From Paenarthrobacter sp. AR 02 (GTDB taxonomy: Bacteria; Actinomycetota; Actinomycetes; Actinomycetales; Micrococcaceae), in contig NZ_JAJUKH010000004.1 of assembly GCF_021538675.1 (NCBI RefSeq), positions 62,001 through 126,000 on the forward strand: DNA of 64,000 nt. Reading direction: 5' to 3'. Shown piece after piece: positions 50,515 to 58,177 of the stretch. Position numbers and translations under genes: made by a program. The notes under the pieces were generated by a model. That model made no database searches and was not told where the DNA came from. It worked only from the letters and a program-made list of their open reading frames with translations. The number at the start of each line of letters is the position of its first letter. The first letter of the stretch is position 1.

Positions 50515-51737
50515 CCTACTTAGTGCTCGCGCTCCTCTTCATCGCCGCAGCCGTCATCGCCGGAGCGGCGTTCACCCGGGCAGCCTTCGCGCGGCCACCG
50601 TTCGCCGGAAAGGATGGCGCGCCCGGCGAGCGAGGGCGGCATTGGAAAGCCGTGGGCCTCGCTTTCGCTGCGCTGGCCGTGCTGACGGCAGTATTCGACT
50701 CAGTCATGATCGGCCTGGAACTCTTCCACTACGATCCCGCGCACATTTTGGGGCTCAGGGTGGGCCTCGCCCCGATTGAGGATTTCGCCTACCCGTTGGC
50801 CGGCGTGGTGGCACTCCCCGGCTTGTGGGTCTGGCTGACGCGTCGCAGCCGCGCCCCACAACCCAACCTCAAAGGCCTCGTCCCACAAGCGCTGCTCGCC
50901 TCCCGGCCGGTCAGCTGGATCAACACCGCCTACCCTTTCGCAGCAGCCATGCTCCTGACCACCCGCGAGATTGACTGGGTCGTGATCGTGGGCACCTTCT
51001 ACTTCCTGATCCCGTATAACCTGGCCATGTACGGGATCAACGACGTCTTCGACTATGAGTCGGACCTCAAAAACCCGCGAAAGGGCGGGATCGAAGGTGC
51101 GCTCCTGCAGCCCCACCTGCACCGGCCCATGCTGTGGCTGGCGGCGATCACCAACGTGCCTTTCCTGGTGGTCCTGGCCTTCGCCGGCGGGCCTGCCGCA
51201 TGGGTCAGCCTGGCGGTGAGCGCCTTCGCCGTAGTGGCCTATTCCGCGGCCGGACTCCGCTTCAAAGAACGCCCTGTCCTGGACTCGCTGACCTCCAGCA
51301 CGCACTTCGTCAGTCCCGCCGTCGTGGGTTTGGCGCTGGCCGGCGCAAACGTGACGCCCGGGCTGCTGATCCTCCTGGCCGCGTTCTTCCTATGGGGCAT
51401 GGCCGCCCACGCGTTCGGCGCGGTACAGGACATCGAGCCCGACCGGCAGGCAGGCATCGGCTCCATAGCAACAGTCATCGGTGCCCGCCGGACGGTGCGG
51501 CTCGCCGTCGTACTGTGGCTTGTTGCCGGGCTCGCTATGCTGGCCACGCCGTGGCCCGGCCCGCTGGCGGCGATCATCGCCGTCCCGTACATCATCAACT
51601 GCGCCCCGTACTGGAACGTCACGGATACGACGGCGGCCCGCACCAATGTTGCGTGGCGCCGGTTTATCTGGCTCAATTACGGCTCAGGATTCCTGGTGAC
51701 GCTGATCTTCATCCTGCAGTGGAGCCTCACCTCATGA
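50511..51737 (+). CDS. Fused lycopene cyclase subunit (CrtYf) and lycopene elongase (CrtEb)
   Basis: 408 residues with a GTG start. Residues about 1-115 are a CrtYf-type cyclase subunit with motif PIEDF (88-92). Residues about 130-408 are a UbiA-type prenyltransferase with NDVFDYESD (177-185) and VQDIEPDRQAG (306-314), as in CrtEb, which adds two C5 units to lycopene to form the C50 skeleton. In Corynebacterium these are two genes. The frame is continuous and in-frame with a short polar linker (about 111-130). The last bases overlap the convergent MarR gene by 6 nt. This suggests decaprenoxanthin-like C50 carotenoids. Confidence 0.88.
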   Translation: MTYLVLALLFIAAAVIAGAAFTRAAFARPPFAGKDGAPGERGRHWKAVGLAFAALAVLTAVFDSVMIGLELFHYDPAHILGLRVGLAPIEDFAYPLAGVVALPGLWVWLTRRSRAPQPNLKGLVPQALLASRPVSWINTAYPFAAAMLLTTREIDWVVIVGTFYFLIPYNLAMYGINDVFDYESDLKNPRKGGIEGALLQPHLHRPMLWLAAITNVPFLVVLAFAGGPAAWVSLAVSAFAVVAYSAAGLRFKERPVLDSLTSSTHFVSPAVVGLALAGANVTPGLLILLAAFFLWGMAAHAFGAVQDIEPDRQAGIGSIATVIGARRTVRLAVVLWLVAGLAMLATPWPGPLAAIIAVPYIINCAPYWNVTDTTAARTNVAWRRFIWLNYGSGFLVTLIFILQWSLTS

Positions 51738-52247
51738 GTGGGGCGGTTCCTCTTCATCGATGGCGTCCAGCGCCTCGCGCATGTGCTGCAAAAAGTTCAC
51801 CACGATCTGCGACTCTTCCGGGCTCAATGCGCATGCCGCGTCGAGCATACGACGATGCATTCCGCCCAAGGTATGCCGGACTTCCTGGTCTGAACCGGTG
51901 GTTGCCTTCAAAATCAATGCCCGACGGTCCGTGGGGTGCGGCTCACGGCGAATATGGCCGGACTCCACCAGACGGTCGATCAGCGTGGTCATGGAAGCGG
52001 ACGTTATGCCGAGTTTGTCGCCCAGGTCCTTGGGCTTCATCAACTTGCCTGCAGCCTCGGCTTCGAACAAATACCGGAGGGCCAGCAGGTCCTTCTCACC
52101 CATCCCCATGGACGAACGCGTCCGTCGCCGCATCGCTTGTTCGGAGGCACGGTAGTCCCGCAGCGCGTTCAGGACGTCAACGGCAATGGCCTTCTGCCCC
52201 GGGTCTTTCCCGTACCAGTAGCCGTGTGCGTGGCCTACCGAGTCCAT
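51732..52247 (-). CDS. MarR family transcriptional regulator
   Basis: 171 residues. MarR winged helix (about 45-115): LLALRYLFEAEAAGKLMKP, DLGDKLGITSASMTTLIDRL and PHPTDRRALILKATTG. AAAGGAA about 7 nt upstream supports ATG 52247 over a longer frame. Its gene end overlaps the end of the carotenoid operon, and it is divergent from the TspO gene. A dyad at 52284-52299 may be its operator. It may regulate the TspO gene or itself; a link to carotenoids is positional only. Confidence 0.85.
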   Translation of the reverse strand: MDSVGHAHGYWYGKDPGQKAIAVDVLNALRDYRASEQAMRRRTRSSMGMGEKDLLALRYLFEAEAAGKLMKPKDLGDKLGITSASMTTLIDRLVESGHIRREPHPTDRRALILKATTGSDQEVRHTLGGMHRRMLDAACALSPEESQIVVNFLQHMREALDAIDEEEPPHS

Positions 52248-52283
52248 CCGATGTTCCTTTGATAAACGTAAAGCTTGTTTCAC

Positions 52284-52299
52284 TAGCATTTTGATACTA
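52284..52299. promoter_or_regulatory. Candidate MarR operator between MarR and TspO genes
   Basis: TAGCAT-TTTG-ATACTA (52284-52299) is a dyad with five of six arm bases paired. It lies 37 nt before the MarR start and 60 nt before the TspO start. Confidence 0.35.
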
Positions 52300-52358
52300 A
52301 GTCACCCGCCCCGCGAATGCAGGACTCCGCACATTTCCCAAGGAAAGAGGCTCGAAAC

Positions 52359-53165
52359 ATGGCATCGCGAAGCTCAGACCTGGCCCGGCAGACGACAGTT
52401 ACCGCGAGCCTGGTGATATGCATTGTGGGATCAATGATCGGCGTTGGAGTCTTTGGCGGGACCCCCATCGCGCAGGCCGCCGGCGGTGCCTTGGCCGCCG
52501 ACTCCACTCTCCTCGCTCCAGCGACACCGGCCTTCTCCATCTGGTCCGTGGTGTACGCCGGGCTGGTTGCTTTCACCGTGTGGCAGTGGCTGCCCTCCCA
52601 ACGTTCAACTGAGCGGCAGCGATCGCTTGGTTGGATCGTCGCCGCCTCCATGGTCCTGAACGCTGCCTGGATCCTGTCCGTTCAGGCTGGTTGGCTCCTG
52701 GTCAGCGTCCTTGTGATCCTCGCCCTCCTGGTCACCCTGGTCCTGGCGTTCCTGCGCTACAGCCGGACCCGTGCCGGCTCATGGGTTGAGTCTGTGGTGG
52801 TGGATGGAACGCTGGGGCTCTACCTGGGCTGGACCAGCGTGGCCGTCTGCGCCAACATAGCCGCGGCCTTGAAAGCCTCAGGCTTTGCGGGCTTGGGGCT
52901 GCGACCCGAGATCTGGTCCGTCACGGTGCTGGCTGTGGTGGCCGTCGTCGGAATCGCCTTGGCCATCAAGGGACACGGGCGCATCGCACTGGCGGCAGCC
53001 ATCGCGTGGGGCCTCGCTTGGATCACGGTCGGCCGCAGCTCCAACGCACCCGAGTCATTCCCGACGGCGATTGCCGCAGCCGTTGCTGCTGCCCTGGTCC
53101 TCGGTGCGGCGATCACGGTGCGGGTCCGGCTGGTGTCGGCCGGGCAGGCTCCGGCCGGGCGCTAA
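52359..53165 (+). CDS. TspO/MBR family tryptophan-rich sensory protein
   Basis: 268 residues with about seven hydrophobic helices: ASLVICIVGSMIGVGVFGG, FSIWSVVYAGLVAFTVWQWL, LGWIVAASMVLNAAWILSV, the WVESVVVDGTLGLYLGWTSV block, and two more pairs. FSIWSVVYAGL, LNAAWI and GLYLGWTS fit the TspO/MBR-like family, although it is longer than the classical 160-residue TspO. TspO proteins bind tetrapyrroles and are linked to stress and pigment regulation. GAGG 8 nt upstream supports the start at 52359. Function here is unknown. Confidence 0.72.
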   Translation: MASRSSDLARQTTVTASLVICIVGSMIGVGVFGGTPIAQAAGGALAADSTLLAPATPAFSIWSVVYAGLVAFTVWQWLPSQRSTERQRSLGWIVAASMVLNAAWILSVQAGWLLVSVLVILALLVTLVLAFLRYSRTRAGSWVESVVVDGTLGLYLGWTSVAVCANIAAALKASGFAGLGLRPEIWSVTVLAVVAVVGIALAIKGHGRIALAAAIAWGLAWITVGRSSNAPESFPTAIAAAVAAALVLGAAITVRVRLVSAGQAPAGR

Positions 53166-53333
53166 GGGCGAGGCTTCGCCGCTGGGATGACGTCCCGGTC
53201 TTGTCCGCCCCACGCCTCGTACAAGCGCGGGGCGAACGAAGAACGGCGGGCTTTCCGGCGGTACGTCACATTCTGTAAGCTGAATTCCAAGTCACGCAGA
53301 CGGCTTACTCTTGCTCTACCCAGGGAGGTCCCC

Positions 53334-53690
53334 ATGGCCCCCAATCCGCTGAAGGCCGAGATCCTCATGGCCCACGGTGTCACTCCTTCCGCGGCCAGCG
53401 TTGCTCGACGAAGAGCAGCCGCGAACCATGGCACGCATGGCGCGGCCAACAAACCCGACGCCCTGCTTGGAGCGATAGCCGTCCGGCAGCTGTTCCACCG
53501 CTGGCCTTTGGTGCCATCCCGGGAATTGGAACGGATCCGCCACGTCCTCCTGCACTGCGATCAGCTGGGCTCCCCGGACACCCACCATCTGTCAGAGCCG
53601 GCCCAAGCGCTCCTCGAGTTGATCAACTGCGAGTTGGACCGGCGTCGTCTACTGGCAAAATCCCGGCAGGAAGACGCCAGCAGCAACTGA
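53334..53690 (+). CDS. Hypothetical protein, 118 aa
   Basis: A soluble, basic protein starting MAPNPLKAEILMAHGVTPSA, with RRAAANHG and SRELERIRHVLLHCD then LLELINCELDRRRLLAK helices. The start at 53334 has GGAGG 5 nt upstream; a longer frame to 53187 has no family-like content. It abuts the RidA gene stop (tail to tail, no gap). No recognisable family. Confidence 0.65.
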   Translation: MAPNPLKAEILMAHGVTPSAASVARRRAAANHGTHGAANKPDALLGAIAVRQLFHRWPLVPSRELERIRHVLLHCDQLGSPDTHHLSEPAQALLELINCELDRRRLLAKSRQEDASSN

Positions 53691-54071
53691 CTACGGGAGG
53701 GCTGCCACCACATCGATCTCCACCAGGAAGTCGCCCAGGAACGAGCCCACGGTGGTTCGTGCCGGGTACGGGGCTACAACATACTTTTCGTAGATGCTGT
53801 TGAAGCCGTCGAAATCGCGCCCGGGGTGGTGCAGGTGGACGGTGGCTTTGACCACGTGCGAGAAATCCAGTCCGTGCGCGCCCAGGACTTCACCGAGGTT
53901 GGTCATGGCCTGAATGGTCTGTTCCTCAATGGTGATGCCAACCCGTTCATCGGTCACGGGATCGTGGGGCGTTTGGCCTGCGGTGAAGAGGAACCCGTTG
54001 GCCACGATGGCTTGGGAATAGGGACCGGCCGGGCTGGGGGCGAGGTTGGTGACGACTTGCTGGCGGGACAT
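53691..54071 (-). CDS. RidA family imine/enamine deaminase
   Basis: 126 residues. RidA/YjgF features: GPYSQAIVANGFLFTAGQTPHD, QTIQAMTNLGEVLGAHGLDFSHVV and PARTTVGSFLGDFLVEIDVVA with the conserved Arg in PART. RidA hydrolyses reactive 2-aminoacrylate-like imines or enamines, products of amino acid oxidation or lyase reactions. AAAGGC about 6 nt upstream supports ATG 54071. It is the last gene of an ABC transporter / alpha-hydroxy-acid oxidase operon on this strand. Confidence 0.9.
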   Translation of the reverse strand: MSRQQVVTNLAPSPAGPYSQAIVANGFLFTAGQTPHDPVTDERVGITIEEQTIQAMTNLGEVLGAHGLDFSHVVKATVHLHHPGRDFDGFNSIYEKYVVAPYPARTTVGSFLGDFLVEIDVVAALP

Positions 54072-54099
54072 GTATTGCCTTTCGTTGCGATGGAAATTG

Positions 54100-54867
54100 C
54101 TAAAGGACCTTGGAGAGGAAAGCTTTTGTGCGCTCCTGCTGCGGGTTGTCCAGGACGTCCTCCGGAGGGCCGCTTTCGACCACCACGCCGCCGTCCATAA
54201 ACACCACCTGGTCAGCGACCTGCCGGGCAAAGCCGAGCTCGTGCGTCACCACCACCATGGTCATCCCCGCTTCTGCGAGGGATTTCATGACGTCCAGGAC
54301 TTCACCCACCAATTCGGGGTCCAACGCCGACGTGGGCTCATCGAACAGCATCAGCTTGGGCTTCATGGCCAGCGCCCGTGCAATCGCGATGCGCTGCTGC
54401 TGCCCGCCCGAGAGCTCCTGGGGGTAGGAGTGTCCGCGGTTGCCCAGGCCCACCCGGTCCAGGAGTGCCTGCGCTTCCACCACCACCTCACGCCGGGGCC
54501 GGCCGAGCACATGCACGGGCGCCTCGATGATGTTCTCCAGCACTGTCATGTGCGGGAAAAGGTTGAAGCGTTGGAACACCATGCCTGCGTTGAGCCGCGA
54601 GCGTGCCGTTTGGCGTTCCTTCATTTCATAGAGCTTCCCGTTGCGTTCGGCATAGCCCACCAGGTGCTCGTCCACGTAGAGCCGGCCAGCGTCCACCTTC
54701 TCCAAGTGGTTGATGCAGCGCAGGAAGGTGGTTTTGCCGGAACCGGACGGGCCGATCAGGCAGGTCACGGAACCCTTCTCAACCCTGAGGTCGATGCCTT
54801 TGAGGATTTCGATAACGCCGAAGTTCTTCCGGACTCCCCGGGCTTCCACCATGGCAGTAGTCATCAT
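54100..54867 (-). CDS. Amino acid ABC transporter ATP-binding protein
   Basis: 255 residues. Walker [21 protein letters not shown], signature [18 protein letters not shown], Walker [19 protein letters not shown] and switch His [10 protein letters not shown]. It matches the GlnQ/HisP-type ATPase of polar amino acid uptake systems. The gene starts at 54867 with an ATGATG overlapping the permease stop. It is cotranscribed with the permease and binding protein. Confidence 0.93.
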   Translation of the reverse strand: MMTTAMVEARGVRKNFGVIEILKGIDLRVEKGSVTCLIGPSGSGKTTFLRCINHLEKVDAGRLYVDEHLVGYAERNGKLYEMKERQTARSRLNAGMVFQRFNLFPHMTVLENIIEAPVHVLGRPRREVVVEAQALLDRVGLGNRGHSYPQELSGGQQQRIAIARALAMKPKLMLFDEPTSALDPELVGEVLDVMKSLAEAGMTMVVVTHELGFARQVADQVVFMDGGVVVESGPPEDVLDNPQQERTKAFLSKVL

Positions 54868-55811
54868 GCTGTCCTTGTCTTGGGCTTGCGGATCCGTCGC
54901 GGCGCTGAGTCAAAACCGCGGCCGTACCGGCGTTCGAGTTTGTTTTGGAAGAAGCTCAGGACGGTGGTCATGAGCAGGTACCAGAGGCTGGCCACAATCA
55001 GCAGTGGAATGGTCTGGTAGTTATTCGCATAGATGATCTGCGCTGAGTAGAGCAGGTCCGAGATCGCGAGGACGCTCACCAGGGACGTGCCTTTCAGCAT
55101 CGAAATGACCTGGTTGCCGGTGGGCGGCAAAACCACGCGCATCGCCTGGGGCAGGATCACCCGGTTCATGAGCTTGCCACCGCTCATTCCCAGGGCCCGG
55201 GCGGCGTCGTACTGGCCCTTGTCTACCGAACCGATGCCACCACGGATGATCTCGGCCATGTACGCGGCCTCGTTCAGCGACAAGCCCAGGAGCGCTGCAC
55301 CCAGCGGGGAGATCAACACATTCGCTGATCCCAGCACCACGGACGGTCCACCAAAGGGCAGCCCGAACGCGATCACCGGGTAGAGCGCCGCAATGTTGTA
55401 CCAAAAGATCAGCTGGACCAGGAGCGGCGTTCCCCGGAAGAACCAGATGTACGCGCGGCTGATGGTGCTGAGGATCGGATTGTCGGAGAGCCGCATGATC
55501 GCCAGCACCGTGCCCAGTGCGATGCCCACTGTCATGGAAACCACGGTCAAAACCAGCGTCAAACCCGCGCCGGCCAGGATCTGCGGTGCGAACAGGTAGG
55601 ACACCACAACATCCCAGTGGTACCGCTGGTTCACCGCCACGTCCCACGCGGCACTGAGTGCTACCAGGATGAGCACCACTGCAAGGACCAGCCGGACCGG
55701 GTGCTTCAGCGGTACCACGGGAATGGAATCACCGGACGCTGTGGCCGGCTCCCGGGTGCCGGGGACTGAGGGTTGCTTCTGCACAGCCGTCACCTCTCTA
55801 CTCGAATGCAT
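54864..55811 (-). CDS. Polar amino acid ABC transporter permease
   Basis: 315 residues with an N-terminal soluble extension, then five or six helices including [39 protein letters not shown] and the EAA loop [30 protein letters not shown]. It matches HisM/GlnP-type permeases. Its ATG (55811) overlaps the binding-protein stop by 1 nt without a Shine-Dalgarno; an in-frame GTG at 55784 is preceded by AGAGAGG and could be the true start. Confidence 0.9.
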   Translation of the reverse strand: MHSSREVTAVQKQPSVPGTREPATASGDSIPVVPLKHPVRLVLAVVLILVALSAAWDVAVNQRYHWDVVVSYLFAPQILAGAGLTLVLTVVSMTVGIALGTVLAIMRLSDNPILSTISRAYIWFFRGTPLLVQLIFWYNIAALYPVIAFGLPFGGPSVVLGSANVLISPLGAALLGLSLNEAAYMAEIIRGGIGSVDKGQYDAARALGMSGGKLMNRVILPQAMRVVLPPTGNQVISMLKGTSLVSVLAISDLLYSAQIIYANNYQTIPLLIVASLWYLLMTTVLSFFQNKLERRYGRGFDSAPRRIRKPKTRTA

Positions 55812-56752
55812 TACTGGGCGAAGTTGACGCGGGCGTCGGTGATGGCGCTGGTCTCAAGACCGTACTTCGCGAGGACCTTGGTGTAGGACTCACTCTTGAT
55901 CACAGCGTCCAGGGCAGCGGAGACCGACTTCACCAACCCGGACTGCTTGGGCACGCCCACACCAACCGGCGCGAACTCGTACGTCCGGGCCACCTCGATG
56001 CCGGGGTTTTGGGTAGCCGCGAAGTTCAGGATGGGCGAGTCAGCCAGCACGGTATCCAACCGACCACTTGTCAGCGCGGATATGGCTTGCCGGGTGTCCT
56101 GGAATTCACTCCTTTGGATGGTTTCCTTGCCGGCGGCTGTGCAGGCCTCGTCATAGGAAGGCACGTTCACCGTCAGCTGGTACGAACCCGTCAGGAGCCC
56201 CACCTTCTTGCCGCAGAGCGCGTTCTCGTCCTTGATGCCGCCGGGGTTTCCCTTGGGGACGGCAATGGCGTTGCCGATCTGCATGTAGTCCACGAAGTCC
56301 AGCACTTCCATGCGCTTTTGCGTGGGTGTCATTGAGGAGACGGTCATGTCGTAGCGGTTGGCTGCGAGGCCGGGAATGATGGAGTCGAAGTTGGCCACCT
56401 GGATGTCCACTTTGACACCCAATGCCTCACCGATGAGACGGGCCACGTCCGGGTTGGTTCCGGTCATTTCCTGCGTGCCTTCGCGGTAGAACTGCGTAGG
56501 AGGTTCGTTGGTGGGGATGGCCACGCGCAGCACCTTGGAAGCCTTGATGGATTCGGGCAGAAGGTCGACGGCGGCCTGGTTGACTGCCAGCGCGGGGACG
56601 CCGGTTCCCGCTGCGGCAGCGTCGCCGGACGGGTTCGACGCCGATGCGTTGCCAGTTGGGCTGCACGCCGTCACCGTCAACATCAGGGCAGCAGTGGCGA
56701 CGACGGCCGATAAGACGGGTTTCGCGCGGAGGACCGCTGTTGGATTGTTCAT
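55811..56752 (-). CDS. Amino acid ABC transporter substrate-binding lipoprotein
   Basis: 313 residues. Signal peptide and lipobox: hydrophobic SAVVATAALMLTVTAC with the lipidated Cys at about 30, then a Ser/Gly-rich linker. The mature part is a type 2 periplasmic binding fold: LRVAIPTNEPPTQFYREG, RLIGEALGVKVDIQV and NPGIEVA. It captures an amino acid or similar ligand and delivers it to the permease. Which ligand is not visible. Confidence 0.9.
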   Translation of the reverse strand: MNNPTAVLRAKPVLSAVVATAALMLTVTACSPTGNASASNPSGDAAAAGTGVPALAVNQAAVDLLPESIKASKVLRVAIPTNEPPTQFYREGTQEMTGTNPDVARLIGEALGVKVDIQVANFDSIIPGLAANRYDMTVSSMTPTQKRMEVLDFVDYMQIGNAIAVPKGNPGGIKDENALCGKKVGLLTGSYQLTVNVPSYDEACTAAGKETIQRSEFQDTRQAISALTSGRLDTVLADSPILNFAATQNPGIEVARTYEFAPVGVGVPKQSGLVKSVSAALDAVIKSESYTKVLAKYGLETSAITDARVNFAQ

Positions 56753-56762
56753 GTCGGATTCC

Positions 56763-58049
56763 TCATTTCTGCAAGGCCAAAGGGGCCTCGGGGATACGGG
56801 TTGGTTGGTTGCGGACGAATGCTTCGTTGCGGTGCCGGATCAGGTCCCGGCCTTCCGCCCGCAGTTCTTCGATGGTTGAGACTCCGAGGAGCATCATGGT
56901 GCGGGTCATTTCGGCTGTGAACATTTTCAGCACGTGCTCCACGCCGGCTTGGCCGGCGGCAGCAAGGCCGTACAGGTAGGGGCGTCCGATGGAGCAGGCG
57001 TCCGCGCCGAGGGCCAGCGCCTTGACCACGTCGGAACCCCGGCGGATGCCGCCGTCGACAATGATTTCCATCCGTCCAGCGGTCTTCGCAACGATCTCCG
57101 GCAAGACATCAAGGGGTGCCGCCATATGGTCCAGCTGCCGTCCACCGTGGTTGCTGACCTGGATGGCATCGATACCCATGGAAGCTGCCAGCGCGGCGTC
57201 GTTCGCGTTCACCACGCCCTTCAGCACGATCGGACCGTTCCAGCGTTCCCGCAGGTCCCGGATGTCGTCCCAGTCGGTGGGTTCGTAGGAACCGGCCAGC
57301 AACGTCCGCCACATATCTGGCGAGCTGGCCAGCGGACCATCGGGAATTTGGGCATCGAGGTTGGGGAAAGCGATCGCGTCGTTGGCCAGGAATCCCAGGG
57401 CCCATGTCGGGTGCAACATCCCCTCAACCACCGTCTTTGGCTTGATGGACGGCGGGGCGGTGAAGCCGTTGCGGTAATCGCGCTCGCGGTGCCCGATGGC
57501 CCTGCAGTCGACGTTGACCAGGAGGGCTTCGTAACCAGCCTTGGACACCCGGTCCAGGACAGCCTGCAGGAGCCCTTTGTCCGACGTCGGTTCCAGGTTG
57601 AACCAGCGGCGAAGTCCCGGCGCCGCAGCGCTGACCGCTTCCATGGTGGTGGTGCTCAGGTGCGCCAGTCCGTAGGGGATACCGGCGGCGAGCGCTGCGC
57701 GGGCGACGGCGGACTCACCCTCGGGGTGGAACAGCCGGGTTCCGCCCGTCGGCGAGAGCGTCACCGGCATCGCCGACGGGCCGCCAAGGATGGTGGTGCT
57801 GAGGTCCAGGTTGTCCACTGATCCCCATTTGGGAAGGAATGACCAGTCATCGAAGGAGGACCGGTTCCGGCGCAGCGAGACCTCGTCCTCACCGCCGCCT
57901 TCGATGTATTCGAAGATGCTCTTGGGGAGCCTTTTGGCTGCCAGCTTCCGCATGTCCTCAACGCTGTAGCACTTCCGGGAGAGCCGCTCGGCGGTGGATC
58001 GGGCTGGTCCCTGCACCGAGGCGAGCGCCCTGATGTCCTTGATTTTCAT
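56763..58049 (-). CDS. FMN-dependent alpha-hydroxy-acid oxidizing protein
   Basis: 428 residues of the lactate/glycolate/mandelate oxidase family: FMN-binding PVTLSPTGG, catalytic His motif IQVSNHGGRQLD, the IVDGGIRRGSDVVKALALGADACSIGRPYLYG phosphate region and GHRERDYRNGF. The N terminus carries a short extra helix. Members oxidise an alpha-hydroxy acid to the 2-oxo acid using FMN. With a polar ABC transporter and RidA downstream the likely substrate is a hydroxy or amino acid taken up by that transporter. It is divergent from PucR. Confidence 0.88.
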   Translation of the reverse strand: MKIKDIRALASVQGPARSTAERLSRKCYSVEDMRKLAAKRLPKSIFEYIEGGGEDEVSLRRNRSSFDDWSFLPKWGSVDNLDLSTTILGGPSAMPVTLSPTGGTRLFHPEGESAVARAALAAGIPYGLAHLSTTTMEAVSAAAPGLRRWFNLEPTSDKGLLQAVLDRVSKAGYEALLVNVDCRAIGHRERDYRNGFTAPPSIKPKTVVEGMLHPTWALGFLANDAIAFPNLDAQIPDGPLASSPDMWRTLLAGSYEPTDWDDIRDLRERWNGPIVLKGVVNANDAALAASMGIDAIQVSNHGGRQLDHMAAPLDVLPEIVAKTAGRMEIIVDGGIRRGSDVVKALALGADACSIGRPYLYGLAAAGQAGVEHVLKMFTAEMTRTMMLLGVSTIEELRAEGRDLIRHRNEAFVRNQPTRIPEAPLALQK

Positions 58050-58087
58050 GGTGTGTCCTCTGTGTTCCTGACGGGCTCACCTGCCCG

Positions 58088-58109
58088 GCGTCACTCCCAA
58101 TAGTGACGC
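58088..58109. promoter_or_regulatory. Candidate PucR operator between hydroxy-acid oxidase and PucR genes
   Basis: GCGTCACT-CCCAAT-AGTGACGC (58088-58109), a perfect 8-bp inverted repeat with a 6-bp spacer in the divergent promoter. Confidence 0.5.
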
Positions 58110-58177
58110 AGATCTCCTTCGCTCTATATGTAAAATCCTCCATAAGATCGCTCGCATGCCTGTGATAACGTCCAACC

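Noticed and set aside
51134..52294. 386-codon frame across the end of the carotenoid operon and MarR gene
   Set aside because: Out-of-frame and antisense sequence; no domain recognisable.
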